Translations under genes and position numbers: made by a program
Notes under the pieces: generated by a model
Databases searched by the model: none
Told to the model about the DNA's origin: nothing
What the model saw: the letters and a program-made list of their open reading frames with translations, nothing else
Shown: positions 8,352 through 15,003 of the stretch, piece after piece
Position numbering within the stretch: position 1 is the stretch's first letter
Layout: each line of letters begins with the position of its first letter
From: JBASRP01 sp044866075
GTDB taxonomy: Bacteria; Actinomycetota; AC-67
Length of the DNA stretch: 20,616 nt
Direction: 5' to 3'
Assembly (NCBI GenBank): GCA_044866075.1
Contig: JBIOTQ010000148.1
Span: 1-20,616 of the forward strand

Positions 8352-9347
8352 TTAGCCGCCGATCGCGGACATGGCCCGCCGCGGCTGGACGAAGTCCGCG
8401 TGGTTGATGCGGTGGCCGGGGCCCTTGTCCCACATGGCCGTCCGAACGAGATCTTCGATCGCGGCGTCGCCGGCGCCGGAGCGGAGGGCGCCGCGCAGAT
8501 CGGTCTCCGTCAGTGCGAAGAGACAGGTGCGGAACTGGCCGTCGGCCGTGATGCGCATGCGGTCGCACGAGTCGCAGAACGGCTCGGTGACCGACGCGAT
8601 CACGCCGACCGTGCCCGGCGCGCCGTCCGCGAAGCGATAGGTCGTGGCCGGCGCCGGCCCGTGCGCGTCCTCGGCGACCAGAGGGAACCGCTCCGCGATG
8701 CGCGCAAGCACCTCGCGGGACGGCACGACCTTCGCGCGCTCCCACGCGTGCTGCGCGTCGAGCGGCATGTACTCGATGAAGCGGATCTCGTAGCCCATCT
8801 CGCGCGCGTAGGCGGCGAAGTCGACGACCTCGTCGTCGTTCGTGCCGCGGAGGACGACGCAGTTCAGCTTGATCGGCGTGAGGCCCGCGTCTTCGGCGGC
8901 GCGCAGACCGGCGAAAACGCGGTCGAGCGCGTCGCGGCGGGTCATCTCCGCGAAACGGTGTTGCATCAGCGAGTCGACGGAGACGTTGACGCGGTCGAGT
9001 CCGGCGGCGGCGAGCGGCTTCGCGAGCCCGTCCAGCATCAGGCCGTTCGTCGTCATCGACAGGTCGACGTCCGGCGCGGCATCGCGGATCTTCGCGACGA
9101 GCACGGCGACGTCTCGGCGGACCGTCGGCTCGCCGCCGGTGAGCCGCACCGTCCGGACGCCCATGCGGTGGAAGATCCGCACCAGCCGGGCGATCTCCTC
9201 GTAGTCCAGGATCTCGGACCGCGGCAGCCACTCCACGCCTTCGGGCGGCATGCAGTAGGTGCAGCGCAGGTTGCACCGATCGGTGACCGAGACGCGCAGG
9301 TCGGTCGCGACGCGGCCGAGGCGGTCGATGATCGGCTCTGCGGTCAT
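8352..9347 (-). CDS. moaA: GTP 3',8-cyclase MoaA
   Basis: 331 aa radical SAM enzyme for the first step of molybdenum cofactor synthesis, turning GTP into 3',8-cyclo-7,8-dihydro-GTP with MoaC as partner. The radical SAM cluster motif CNLRCTYC has Cys25, Cys29 and Cys32. The second, substrate-binding cluster uses Cys258, Cys261 and Cys275 (FCDSC...RTC). TGGEP (70-74) is the SAM-binding motif, and the C-terminal Gly-Gly (330-331) that inserts into the active site is intact. The start is ATG 9347-9345, overlapping the mobA stop (ATGA); the longer reading lies in mobA. Second gene of a mobA-moaA operon. No moaC is in the window. Confidence 0.95.
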   Translation of the reverse strand: MTAEPIIDRLGRVATDLRVSVTDRCNLRCTYCMPPEGVEWLPRSEILDYEEIARLVRIFHRMGVRTVRLTGGEPTVRRDVAVLVAKIRDAAPDVDLSMTTNGLMLDGLAKPLAAAGLDRVNVSVDSLMQHRFAEMTRRDALDRVFAGLRAAEDAGLTPIKLNCVVLRGTNDDEVVDFAAYAREMGYEIRFIEYMPLDAQHAWERAKVVPSREVLARIAERFPLVAEDAHGPAPATTYRFADGAPGTVGVIASVTEPFCDSCDRMRITADGQFRTCLFALTETDLRGALRSGAGDAAIEDLVRTAMWDKGPGHRINHADFVQPRRAMSAIGG

Positions 9348-9952
9348 GTCGTCGTGTGCATGCTGATCGCGTCCTGCAGCTCGTCCGGCGTGTTCACGTT
9401 GAGGAAGGAGCGCCCCTCTGGATCGATCGGCTTCCATTCCTCTTCCGGGACCCATCGTATCCGGAGCCGCGAGAGCGAGCCCTTCAGCGACCGCTCACCG
9501 GCGGCCATCGCGGCGAGGAGGTTCTCGACGGCGCAGTCGCCGTAGGCGGCGTGGAGAGGTTGCGCCCCGCCGGGCGTCGTCGGGACGACGGCGTCGATGT
9601 CTTCGGCCAGCGCCGCCGCGAGTCCGCGCAGCAGGTCGACGTTCAAGAACGGCATGTCGCACGCGACGACCACGTTGCGCGCCTCGCCGGTGACGCGCAG
9701 CCCGGCGATGAGCGCGGGGAGCGGCCCGACGTACGGTTCCTCGTCCTCGAGCACCACGGCCGGCAACGTCCCCAGATCGTGCCGGCGTTTCGTCACCACC
9801 ACGACGCGATCGGTCAGGGCGCCCAGCCGGTCGACGACGTGATCGATCATCCGCCGGCCGCAGAAGTCCATCAGCGCCTTGTCGGTTCCCATGCGCGCGG
9901 AGCGTCCGCCGGCGAGGACGACGGCCCCGACGCTCGGCGTGGCACCATCCAC
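9344..9952 (-). CDS. mobA: molybdenum cofactor guanylyltransferase MobA
   Basis: 202 aa nucleotidyltransferase that joins GMP from GTP to Mo-molybdopterin. The N-terminal Rossmann-like domain carries the consensus LAGGRSARMGTDKAL (13-27) and the metal-binding Asp in VACDMPF (Asp99). NVNTPDEL near the C-terminus is typical of the family. The start is GTG 9952-9950; no ribosome binding site precedes it, but TACCGT sits exactly 7 nt upstream, so the message is probably leaderless. The gene is followed with a 4-nt overlap by moaA and is divergent from a DUF6457-type gene that is fused to MobA in some actinobacteria. Confidence 0.92.
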   Translation of the reverse strand: MDGATPSVGAVVLAGGRSARMGTDKALMDFCGRRMIDHVVDRLGALTDRVVVVTKRRHDLGTLPAVVLEDEEPYVGPLPALIAGLRVTGEARNVVVACDMPFLNVDLLRGLAAALAEDIDAVVPTTPGGAQPLHAAYGDCAVENLLAAMAAGERSLKGSLSRLRIRWVPEEEWKPIDPEGRSFLNVNTPDELQDAISMHTTT

Positions 9953-9959
9953 GGCTGCG

Positions 9960-9965
9960 ACGGTA
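9960..9965 (-). promoter_or_regulatory. -10 box of mobA, leaderless geometry
   Basis: TACCGT on the minus strand, preceded by TGA so that it also reads as an extended -10 (TGnTANNNT). It is separated by exactly 7 nt from the GTG start of mobA, which places the transcription start at the start codon. Confidence 0.55.
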
Positions 9966-9992
9966 TCACCGGACGATCAGGGGAGGACGGGC

Positions 9993-10283
9993 ATGGACAC
10001 CTCGCAGATGGAGCAGGCCTGGCTCGAGGCGGTGGGTGCGCGGCTCGCCGCCGGGGGCGATCCCCTGGCGCCACCGGCCGACGCGGAGGTGCGCAGCTTG
10101 CTTCGCGTCACGAAGGTGACCGCCGACGCGACGGGGGTGCGTTATCTGGCGCCCCTTACCTCGTACTTGATCGGCCGGGCCGCCGGGCGCGCCGACGCCC
10201 GCGGTGAGGCGTTCGACCTGCGCGGCGCAGTGGATGCGATCAGCGAGCTGGCGGCGGGGTGGGAGCCGGCCCCGGAAGGTTGA
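9993..10283 (+). CDS. DUF6457-type protein, MobA-associated
   Basis: 96 aa, mostly helical, starting at ATG 9993-9995 with GGGAGG 6 nt upstream; a longer reading upstream overlaps mobA and its promoter. The pattern MDTSQMEQAWLEAVGARL, SLLRVTKVTADATGVRYLAPLTSYLIGRAAGRA resembles the DUF6457 module that in some actinobacteria is the C-terminal part of a MobA protein. Here it is a separate, divergent gene next to mobA, which supports a cofactor-related role. Its last 44 bp overlap, tail to tail, the end of the moaD-moaE gene on the other strand. Function unknown. Confidence 0.75.
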   Translation: MDTSQMEQAWLEAVGARLAAGGDPLAPPADAEVRSLLRVTKVTADATGVRYLAPLTSYLIGRAAGRADARGEAFDLRGAVDAISELAAGWEPAPEG

Positions 10284-10932
10284 CCCACCGGGTCCCGTCG
10301 GGTCCGAACTCCTGTTTCCAGATCGTCGCGCGGGCCTTCACGCCGTCGATGATCGCGCGGCACGCCTCGAGCGCCTCGGAGCGGTGCATCGACGACGTCG
10401 CGACGACGACGCTGACATCACCCACGCGCAACCGTCCGACCGAGTGCGTCACCCACACCCGATGCAGATCCCACCGGTGGCGCGCCTCGGCCACCACCGC
10501 GCGCATCTCCTTGATAGCCATCTCGTCGAACGCTGTGTAGACGATCTCCGAGACGACGTTCCCCTCGTTGAGATCGCGGACGACGCCGGCGAACACGCCG
10601 ATGCCGCCGGACGCCGGTGTCGACACGAAGGCGATCGCCTCCGACACGTCGAGCGCACCACGCCGGATCTCGATCGTGTCGTCCGCCGCGCCGCCGGCGA
10701 CCGGCGGGATCAGCGACACCTCGTCGCCGTCGGCGAGCGGCATCTCGGGCGATACGACATCGGCGTTCACCGCGATGCGGGTATGCGATCGGTAGCGCAC
10801 GAGTTCCGAAGCACGCGCCTCCAGCATCGAGACGACGTCACCGGCTGTGGAGTCCTCTTCGATCTCGAGGACGTCCTCGGCGAAGCCGGCCACCTCCGTG
10901 AGGCCGCCCCACAGACGGACGTGGACCTTCAT
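10240..10932 (-). CDS. MoaD-MoaE fusion, both parts of molybdopterin synthase
   Basis: 230 aa. Residues 1-81 are the ubiquitin-like sulfur carrier MoaD, ending in PPVAGG; residues 85-220 are the catalytic subunit MoaE, with MHRSEALEACR (182-192) and the active-site lysines Lys199 and Lys206 in GVKARATIWKQE. Together they put the dithiolene sulfurs into cyclic pyranopterin monophosphate. MoaD normally needs a free Gly-Gly end, so the chain must be cut after Gly81; M. tuberculosis MoaX, with the same order, is known to be processed there. A short Pro/Ala tail follows MoaE. The start is ATG 10932-10930 with AAGG 7 nt upstream, 22 bp after the FmdB-like gene and probably in its operon. Confidence 0.93.
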   Translation of the reverse strand: MKVHVRLWGGLTEVAGFAEDVLEIEEDSTAGDVVSMLEARASELVRYRSHTRIAVNADVVSPEMPLADGDEVSLIPPVAGGAADDTIEIRRGALDVSEAIAFVSTPASGGIGVFAGVVRDLNEGNVVSEIVYTAFDEMAIKEMRAVVAEARHRWDLHRVWVTHSVGRLRVGDVSVVVATSSMHRSEALEACRAIIDGVKARATIWKQEFGPDGTRWVNLPGPAPTPPPAR

Positions 10933-10954
10933 CGCGAAGCCTTTGGTCGGGCGA

Positions 10955-11158
10955 TCAGCTGCAGGCGCCGCACGCGCCCTGCCCGCACTCCAGCGCCGGC
11001 GCGTCCGCGCGGCCTGTCACGCCGGCGATCACGGAGATCAAACGCCGCACATTGACCGCGCCGCAGCGCGGGCACGAGGCCTCGTCTGCGGAGGCGACCG
11101 AGGTCAACCGGTCGAAGCGCTTTCCGCAGTCGGCGCACTCGTACTCGTAGAGGGGCAT
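10955..11158 (-). CDS. FmdB-like zinc-ribbon protein
   Basis: 67 aa. MPLYEYECADCGKRFDRL at the N-terminus followed by CPRC (29-32) is the FmdB/CxxC regulatory ribbon; four Cys (8, 11, 29, 32) bind zinc. A second Cys cluster, ECGQGACGACS, ends the protein and may bind another metal. FmdB-like proteins were first noted near formylmethanofuran dehydrogenase and amidase genes, and their role is poorly known. The start is ATG 11158-11156, with no Shine-Dalgarno but TACCAT exactly 7 nt upstream, so leaderless. It sits 22 bp upstream of moaD-moaE; a link to molybdenum cofactor is inference from this position. Confidence 0.85.
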   Translation of the reverse strand: MPLYEYECADCGKRFDRLTSVASADEASCPRCGAVNVRRLISVIAGVTGRADAPALECGQGACGACS

Positions 11159-11165
11159 CGGGGGA

Positions 11166-11171
11166 ATGGTA
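11166..11171 (-). promoter_or_regulatory. -10 box of fmdB-like/moaD-moaE operon, leaderless geometry
   Basis: TACCAT on the minus strand followed by TCCCCCG (7 nt) and then the ATG. A purine-poor spacer without any ribosome binding site supports a leaderless transcript. Confidence 0.5.
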
Positions 11172-11191
11172 GCGCGACTCGAGCGTCGGGG

Positions 11192-11197
11192 TATCCT
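11192..11197 (+). promoter_or_regulatory. possible -10 box of the SDR gene
   Basis: TATCCT on the plus strand, 10 nt before the ATG at 11208. This would give a 5' untranslated region of about 3 nt. There is no ribosome binding site in front of the gene, so a near-leaderless transcript is likely. Confidence 0.4.
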
Positions 11198-11207
11198 CAC
11201 GCCGCTC

Positions 11208-12002
11208 ATGGGCTTCGAGTACAAGGGTGCGGTCGCGATCGTCACCGGCGCCTCGTCGGGGATCGGTGCCGCGGTGGCGCGGGACCTCGCGGCGCGCGGC
11301 GCGACGGTGATCGCGGTGGCGCGGCGCCGCGAGATGGTCGAGGCCGTCGCGAGCGATTGCCGCGCGACGTCGCCGGCCAGCGAAGCGATCGTGTGCGACG
11401 TCGGCGACCGCGACGCGATCGAGGGACTGTGCCGCGATGTCCTGGTCCGGCACGGCAAGGTGGACGTGCTCGTGAACAACGCAGGGATCCCGCTGCGCGT
11501 CCACGCGACGAGGCTCACGGCGGAACAGGTCGAGCGCGTCATGCGGATCGACTTCCTCGGCGCGGTGTGGCCGACGCTGGTGTTGCTGCCGTCGATGCTC
11601 GAGCGGCGAAGCGGTCACATCGTTAACGTCGCGTCGGTCGCCGGCCGTCTGCCGAGCGCGCGCGAGGCCGGGTACACGGCCGCGAAGCACGCGCTCGCCG
11701 GCTGGACCGACGTGCTGGCGGTCGACCTGCACGGGACCGGCGTGCGCGTGCACCTCGTGAACCCGGGCCCGATCAAGACCGAGATCTGGGACAAGGTCGA
11801 GGAGCCGCCGGCGTTCCGCGGGAAGCTCCATGCGCCGGAAAATGTCGCGCGTGTCGTGCGAGCCTGCATCGAGAAGGGGTCGCACGAGCGCTGGTACCCG
11901 CGTTCTTTACGCGTGCTGCCGTACTTCAAGATGTCGATGCAACGGCCGTTCTTGCGGCTGTTCGCGTGGTTCGACCGCCAGGCAGATCGCGCGGAGCCGT
12001 GA
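11208..12002 (+). CDS. short-chain dehydrogenase/reductase (classical SDR)
   Basis: 264 aa, the usual length for classical SDRs. The cofactor motif TGASSGIG is at 13-20, NNAG at 90-93, and the catalytic Ser143 (NVASVAG), Tyr156 and Lys160 (YTAAK) are all present, so it should be an active NAD(P)(H)-dependent oxidoreductase. NPGPIKTE (185-192) is the conserved loop after the active site. Arg37 and Arg39-Arg41 after the second strand favour NADP(H). The C-terminal 40 residues are basic and aromatic (LPYFKMSMQRPFLRLFAWF), which might touch a membrane. The substrate is unknown. The start is ATG 11208-11210; upstream in-frame codons lie in the promoter. A strong terminator hairpin follows at once. 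Confidence 0.9.
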   Translation: MGFEYKGAVAIVTGASSGIGAAVARDLAARGATVIAVARRREMVEAVASDCRATSPASEAIVCDVGDRDAIEGLCRDVLVRHGKVDVLVNNAGIPLRVHATRLTAEQVERVMRIDFLGAVWPTLVLLPSMLERRSGHIVNVASVAGRLPSAREAGYTAAKHALAGWTDVLAVDLHGTGVRVHLVNPGPIKTEIWDKVEEPPAFRGKLHAPENVARVVRACIEKGSHERWYPRSLRVLPYFKMSMQRPFLRLFAWFDRQADRAEP

Positions 12003-12007
12003 ATGGA

Positions 12008-12035
12008 CGAGCCCCCGCCCGCAGGCGGGGGCTCG
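12008..12035. terminator. terminator hairpin between convergent genes
   Basis: Perfect 12-bp stem CGAGCCCCCGCC/GGCGGGGGCTCG with loop CGCA, 5 bp after the SDR stop and 17 bp from the end of the opposing small gene. The T-tract behind it is weak (CTGTTTCG), as is common in actinobacteria. It can act for both strands. Confidence 0.8.
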
Positions 12036-12052
12036 ATTGAGCTGTTTCGTCG

Positions 12053-12181
12053 TTAGTCGGTGCAGCACTTGCCGTCCGGCGACTGCGCTCGATGCTCGGC
12101 CGCCGTCATGCCGCCTTCGCAGCACATCTGCTCGTCTTTCTTCTCTTGCTGCTCGGCCTTCATCTCCTGCGTCTCGGCCAC
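12053..12181 (-). CDS. small Cys-pair protein, 42 aa
   Basis: The start chosen is GTG 12181-12179, because AAGGAGG lies 5 nt upstream, the best ribosome binding site in the neighbourhood. A longer form (61 aa) begins at ATG 12238 and overlaps the DUF2231 stop by 4 nt, but its extra codons are poorer in G/C at third positions and include ATA. The protein is a charged Glu/Lys/Gln helix followed by MCCEGG (Cys20, Cys21) and a C-terminal GKCCTD (Cys39, Cys40). Two vicinal Cys pairs suggest metal or thiol chemistry. Family unknown. Probably in one transcript with the DUF2231 gene. Confidence 0.55.
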   Translation of the reverse strand: MAETQEMKAEQQEKKDEQMCCEGGMTAAEHRAQSPDGKCCTD

Positions 12182-12234
12182 GATGACCTCCTTCGTTTCG
12201 CTCAGTATTTCCCACGATCGCGGCCGTCGAATCT

Positions 12235-12777
12235 TCATGAGGATTCCGTCGCACCGCCCGCAGCCTTCGGAGGCGTCATCCGCGCGCGCACCTTGTAACC
12301 CTTGTCGAAAACAAGCGATCCGCCGATCGCGGCGCCGATCGTCACGGCTCCCAAGATGGCGAGCCCGAGGATCATCAGTCCTGCGCCCGTGCGGTCGTCG
12401 TCGCTCCCGAACCGCACGACGAGATCGATGACGACGAGCGTGCTTACGATGATCATCGTCAACGCATGTGAGTTGGTTATACGGCGAACCTCGGACCCCG
12501 CGCGCATGCGGAGCCAGTCGGAGAATCCCGTGAGGATCGTGAGCGCCGAGAAAGCGGCCCCCGCTAACAGCGTGTAGCCCGCGGCGGTCGAGAGGTCCTC
12601 GCCCCACGACCGGTCGCGGCCGATGAACGCGAAGACGTCGAGCACGGGTGCGATCACGTAGGCGCCGAGGGGCACGTCGGTCAAGGGAGGATGGAAGGGC
12701 TTGCCCTCGAATCCGCTCAGGCCTTGGAACGTGCGCCCGCGGAACGAGAGCGCCGACCCCAGGGAGAACCTGTTCAT
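12235..12777 (-). CDS. DUF2231 family membrane protein
   Basis: 180 aa with four hydrophobic segments near residues 37-55, 65-85, 104-121 and 130-152. HPPLTDVPLGAYVIAPVLD (about 29-47) is the DUF2231 hallmark, in which His and Pro precede the first helix. The start is ATG 12777-12775, with AAGGAGGTG 6 nt upstream; a ten-codon longer reading starts before this site and is rejected. The function of the family is unknown; it is often found near redox or stress genes. It is divergent from the adenylate cyclase and followed by the small Cys-pair gene. Confidence 0.85.
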   Translation of the reverse strand: MNRFSLGSALSFRGRTFQGLSGFEGKPFHPPLTDVPLGAYVIAPVLDVFAFIGRDRSWGEDLSTAAGYTLLAGAAFSALTILTGFSDWLRMRAGSEVRRITNSHALTMIIVSTLVVIDLVVRFGSDDDRTGAGLMILGLAILGAVTIGAAIGGSLVFDKGYKVRARMTPPKAAGGATESS

Positions 12778-12877
12778 TGCGCGCACCTCCTTCTCACTGC
12801 CGTCCATGCCCGCTCCGCCATCGCTCGAACCCTGGAAGCGGTCGATGCAGATCGTGCGCCGACCGGCGGGACCGGCG

Positions 12878-12883
12878 TAGGCT
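12878..12883 (+). promoter_or_regulatory. -10 box of the adenylate cyclase gene, leaderless geometry
   Basis: TAGGCT followed by 7 nt (CACCGGG) and the TTG start at 12891. The match supports both the promoter and the unusual start codon. Confidence 0.5.
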
Positions 12884-12890
12884 CACCGGG

Positions 12891-13997
12891 TTGGTCGACT
12901 CTCCTTCACGAGGGCCCGAGGCAGCGGACGCTGCGGAGGTCTGGTTTCGCGTCGTCGACGCCCTCGCCGACGCAGGCGTGGACCGAGAAGTGCTGACCTC
13001 CGCGGGCGCCGAGGGGATCGAGGCGGTCGCCCTCCTCATCGCGCGCCATCTCACCTTTCCGGGGGCGCGCCGTTACACCCCTCGCGAGGTCTACGCCAAG
13101 GCCGGTGTCGACGAGGAGACCGCCCGGGCGTTGTGGCGCGCGATGGGCTTCGCGCTGGTGCCTGAGGACGAGCGGGCGTTCACCGACGCCGACCTCGAAG
13201 CGGTGGAGATCGCCACCCGGCTCTTCGACCGGGCCGGCATGGATCGGTCGGTCGTGCTTCAGCAAGCCAGGTCGATGGATCAAGCGGTCGCGCGCATCGC
13301 GTCGTCCCATCAGGACGTGATCGCCGAGATCGCAGATGATCCGGACATCGTCCGTGCGGCTGCGGACGCGATCGCGCTGGCGGAGGAAGCTCTCCCTATG
13401 CTCGATCGGTTACTCGTCTACATGTACCGCCGGCATCTCTCCGCGGCCCTCGAGCAGCAGATGCTGATGACGCGCACCGAGGAGGGAGCGGTCGGCATGT
13501 CCGTCGGTTTCGCCGACATGGTCCGCTTCACCGAGCTGAGCGAGGAGTTGACGGGGCGCGAGCTGGCCGCGTTGATCGAGCGGTTCTACTCGACCACGGC
13601 AGACGTGGTCGCGCAGGATGGAGGGCGGATCATCAAGACGATCGGCGACGAGGTGATGTTCACCGCCCTCGAGGCCGCGGCGGCCGCGGCGATCGCGCTC
13701 GATCTTCTCGACGTCGTTTCGCCGGACGCCGGCTTCCCCTCGTTACATGTGGGACTCGCCACCGGTCCGGTTATCGCGAGGGAGGGCGACGTGTTCGGGC
13801 CGACCGTGAACCTCGCGAACCGCCTCGTGACGATTGCGCGGAACGACTCCGTCCTCGTCGATCCAGCGACGCACGACACCCTCGCCGACGACCCGCGCTT
13901 CGACCTCAAGCCGATACCCGCCCGGCGCCTCAAGGGCCTTGGGAGCGTTCATCCGTATCGGCTTCGCCGAGCAGAGCGCGCGAGGGAAAGGCCCTAA
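12891..13997 (+). CDS. class III adenylate cyclase with Rv1264-like N-terminal domain
   Basis: 368 aa from TTG 12891-12893; the upstream reading frame is open but lacks protein-like composition and overlaps the DUF2231 gene. The C-terminal cyclase domain (about 197-360) has every catalytic residue: metal-binding Asp209 (GFADMVRFT) and Asp253 (TIGDEVMF), adenine-selecting Lys249 and Asp300 (GDVFGPTVN), and transition-state Asn307 and Arg311. ATP should therefore be the substrate, and two chains are needed per active site. Residues 15-180 are helical, with a MerR-like YTPREVYAKAGVDEETARALW stretch, and resemble the autoinhibitory pH-responsive half of mycobacterial Rv1264. It is probably a cytosolic, regulated cyclase. 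No cAMP receptor is in the window. Confidence 0.9.
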   Translation: MVDSPSRGPEAADAAEVWFRVVDALADAGVDREVLTSAGAEGIEAVALLIARHLTFPGARRYTPREVYAKAGVDEETARALWRAMGFALVPEDERAFTDADLEAVEIATRLFDRAGMDRSVVLQQARSMDQAVARIASSHQDVIAEIADDPDIVRAAADAIALAEEALPMLDRLLVYMYRRHLSAALEQQMLMTRTEEGAVGMSVGFADMVRFTELSEELTGRELAALIERFYSTTADVVAQDGGRIIKTIGDEVMFTALEAAAAAAIALDLLDVVSPDAGFPSLHVGLATGPVIAREGDVFGPTVNLANRLVTIARNDSVLVDPATHDTLADDPRFDLKPIPARRLKGLGSVHPYRLRRAERARERP

Positions 13998-14019
13998 CGC
14001 CGGGCTCGACTGGCCGCTC

Positions 14020-14060
14020 GGGCCCGTAGCTCAGTGGTCAGAGCAGGGGACTCATAATCC
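14020..14060 (+). pseudogene. 5' half of a split tRNA-Ile(CAU)-like gene
   Basis: Acceptor strand GGGCCCG, TA, the D-arm GCTC-AGTGGTCA-GAGC, anticodon strand GGGGA and loop CTCATAA (anticodon CAT) are all perfect, then the sequence stops matching a tRNA after TCC. The 8-nt D-loop and the partner half's TGGTC variable loop match the bacterial tRNA-Ile2 (lysidine) class rather than elongator Met. The missing 3' half is found at 15780-15821. Confidence 0.8.
14050..14060. repeat. left copy of 11-bp direct repeat (candidate att core)
   Basis: ACTCATAATCC inside the tRNA anticodon arm. The bases flanking it (G before, GG after) differ from those of the right copy (C before, CT after), so the repeat is exactly 11 bp. 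Confidence 0.7.
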
Positions 14061-14163
14061 GGTCCTCAGCCGACCGCCCCTTTGCGGATCGACCGTTCGC
14101 GCCGTCTATCAGGGTTCAACCAGCGCATGCGTTCCGATGATGCACGCGCCCGGGTCGCCCCGA

Positions 14164-14244
14164 CATAGGTGGGGACGGGACCGCCCCAAGCGGGTCCTGG
14201 AAACGGGGACCACCCGATGCAAATCCTCCGGACGGTCCGCCGCG
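14164..14244 (+). promoter_or_regulatory. structured RNA with cobalamin-riboswitch-like blocks (weak)
   Basis: Between the cut tRNA and the TetR gene the plus strand shows in order ATAGGTG (14164-14170), GGAAAC (14199-14204), GATGCAAATCC (14216-14226) and ACGGTCCGCC (14232-14241). The order recalls the cobalamin riboswitch core (aGGTgcc, GGGAA, GGTGnaAnTCC, cGGTCCCGCC). The spacing between the second and third blocks is too long, the CCCGCC block is one C short, and no B12 box follows. No plus-strand gene lies directly behind it. It may be a decayed riboswitch, an unrelated folded RNA or chance. Confidence 0.25.
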
Positions 14245-14257
14245 TCGTCGCGTGCGA

Positions 14258-14845
14258 CTACCTATGGGCGGGCGCACCGGCGACGAGCATGTCGAAGACG
14301 AGCTCTACCAGTCGCTGCCGTGCATCAGCGTCGATGAGCCTGGGCGCGAAGTGCCCCACTTGCATGTTGCCGATGTACACGTAATCGAGGAGGACGGCAC
14401 GGTCGCGCGCATCGTCTGGGTTCCAGCCGAGCGCCTCCAACTGATCGGATACGTAGTCGAGCCTCCGCTCCGCCACCCGTCGCATTCTGCGCAGCGCGAC
14501 GGGATGGCTCGGGTTGGCCAGAAGGGCGATTTCGACTCGCTCGGTGGGTCCGAGTTTGAGGCCCCCTTCCAGCAGGACCTTCAGGCGTGTGGCAGGGTCG
14601 GGCAGCCGTTCCAACTCTCGGATGACCGCGTCGGTTCGGCTCTCCTCCCACAGCTCAAGGGCGGCCTCGACCAGGGCGTCGCGGTTCTTGAAATGCCAAT
14701 AGAAGCTGCCTTTGGTGGCCCCGAGTTGAGCAGCGAGGGGCTCGACCGCGACCGCATCGATGCCGCCGCGGGCGATGGCATCGAGGGCAGCGGCCGCCCA
14801 GTCCTGGGGCGTGAGGCGACGTTGCTCCGGTTTGCGCACGACCAT
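14258..14845 (-). CDS. TetR family transcriptional regulator
   Basis: 195 aa, standard for TetR. The DNA-binding domain (about 12-58) ends in LGATKGSFYWHFKNRDAL, the recognition helix and following turn of the family; the C-terminal ligand-binding domain is helical. The start chosen is ATG 14845-14843, because TATACT lies exactly 7 nt upstream (leaderless) and a palindrome covers both; an ATG seven codons upstream (14866) would place the -10 box inside the gene. It is divergent from the DUF2867 gene, whose probable promoter shares the operator, so that gene is its most likely target along with itself. The inducer is unknown. It lies inside the segment that interrupts the tRNA. Confidence 0.9.
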   Translation of the reverse strand: MVVRKPEQRRLTPQDWAAAALDAIARGGIDAVAVEPLAAQLGATKGSFYWHFKNRDALVEAALELWEESRTDAVIRELERLPDPATRLKVLLEGGLKLGPTERVEIALLANPSHPVALRRMRRVAERRLDYVSDQLEALGWNPDDARDRAVLLDYVYIGNMQVGHFAPRLIDADARQRLVELVFDMLVAGAPAHR

Positions 14846-14870
14846 ACGGTACAGTATAGTTTCCATACGG
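14832..14870. promoter_or_regulatory. divergent promoter/operator of tetR and the DUF2867 gene
   Basis: Minus strand: -10 TATACT (14858-14853), 7 nt, ATG. Plus strand: TTGCGC (14832-14837), a 17-nt spacer, TATAGT (14855-14860). Over them lie the near-perfect palindrome ATACgGTACaGTAT (14844-14857), the half-site pair GTAT-N7-ATAC (14854-14868), and the direct repeat CCATACGG at 14842-14849 and 14863-14870, 21 bp apart (two helical turns). A TetR bound here would block both promoters. Confidence 0.6.
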
Positions 14871-15003
14871 CAGCGTACTGCAAGGGATTGAGGGCGGCAC
14901 GGGTGACAACCGATGCAAGTGATCCACGTCGATACGGGAGGGAAGCGATTAAGACGAACCGGGTCCCTCCAAGCTCGCCTGCTCGGCAACGAGGACGAGT
15001 GCG

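Noticed and set aside
8400..9545. 381-codon plus-strand open frame across moaA
   Set aside because: Antisense shadow; moaA on the minus strand carries all cluster cysteines.
12236..12238. ATG 12238 as start of the small Cys-pair protein
   Set aside because: The ATGA overlap is attractive, but the extra codons have low third-position G+C and the GTG at 12181 has a full Shine-Dalgarno at ideal spacing.
14257..14470. GCGACTAC and GTAGTCGA as the P7 pairing of a group I intron
   Set aside because: Both lie in the tetR coding region and no other conserved core element is found near them.
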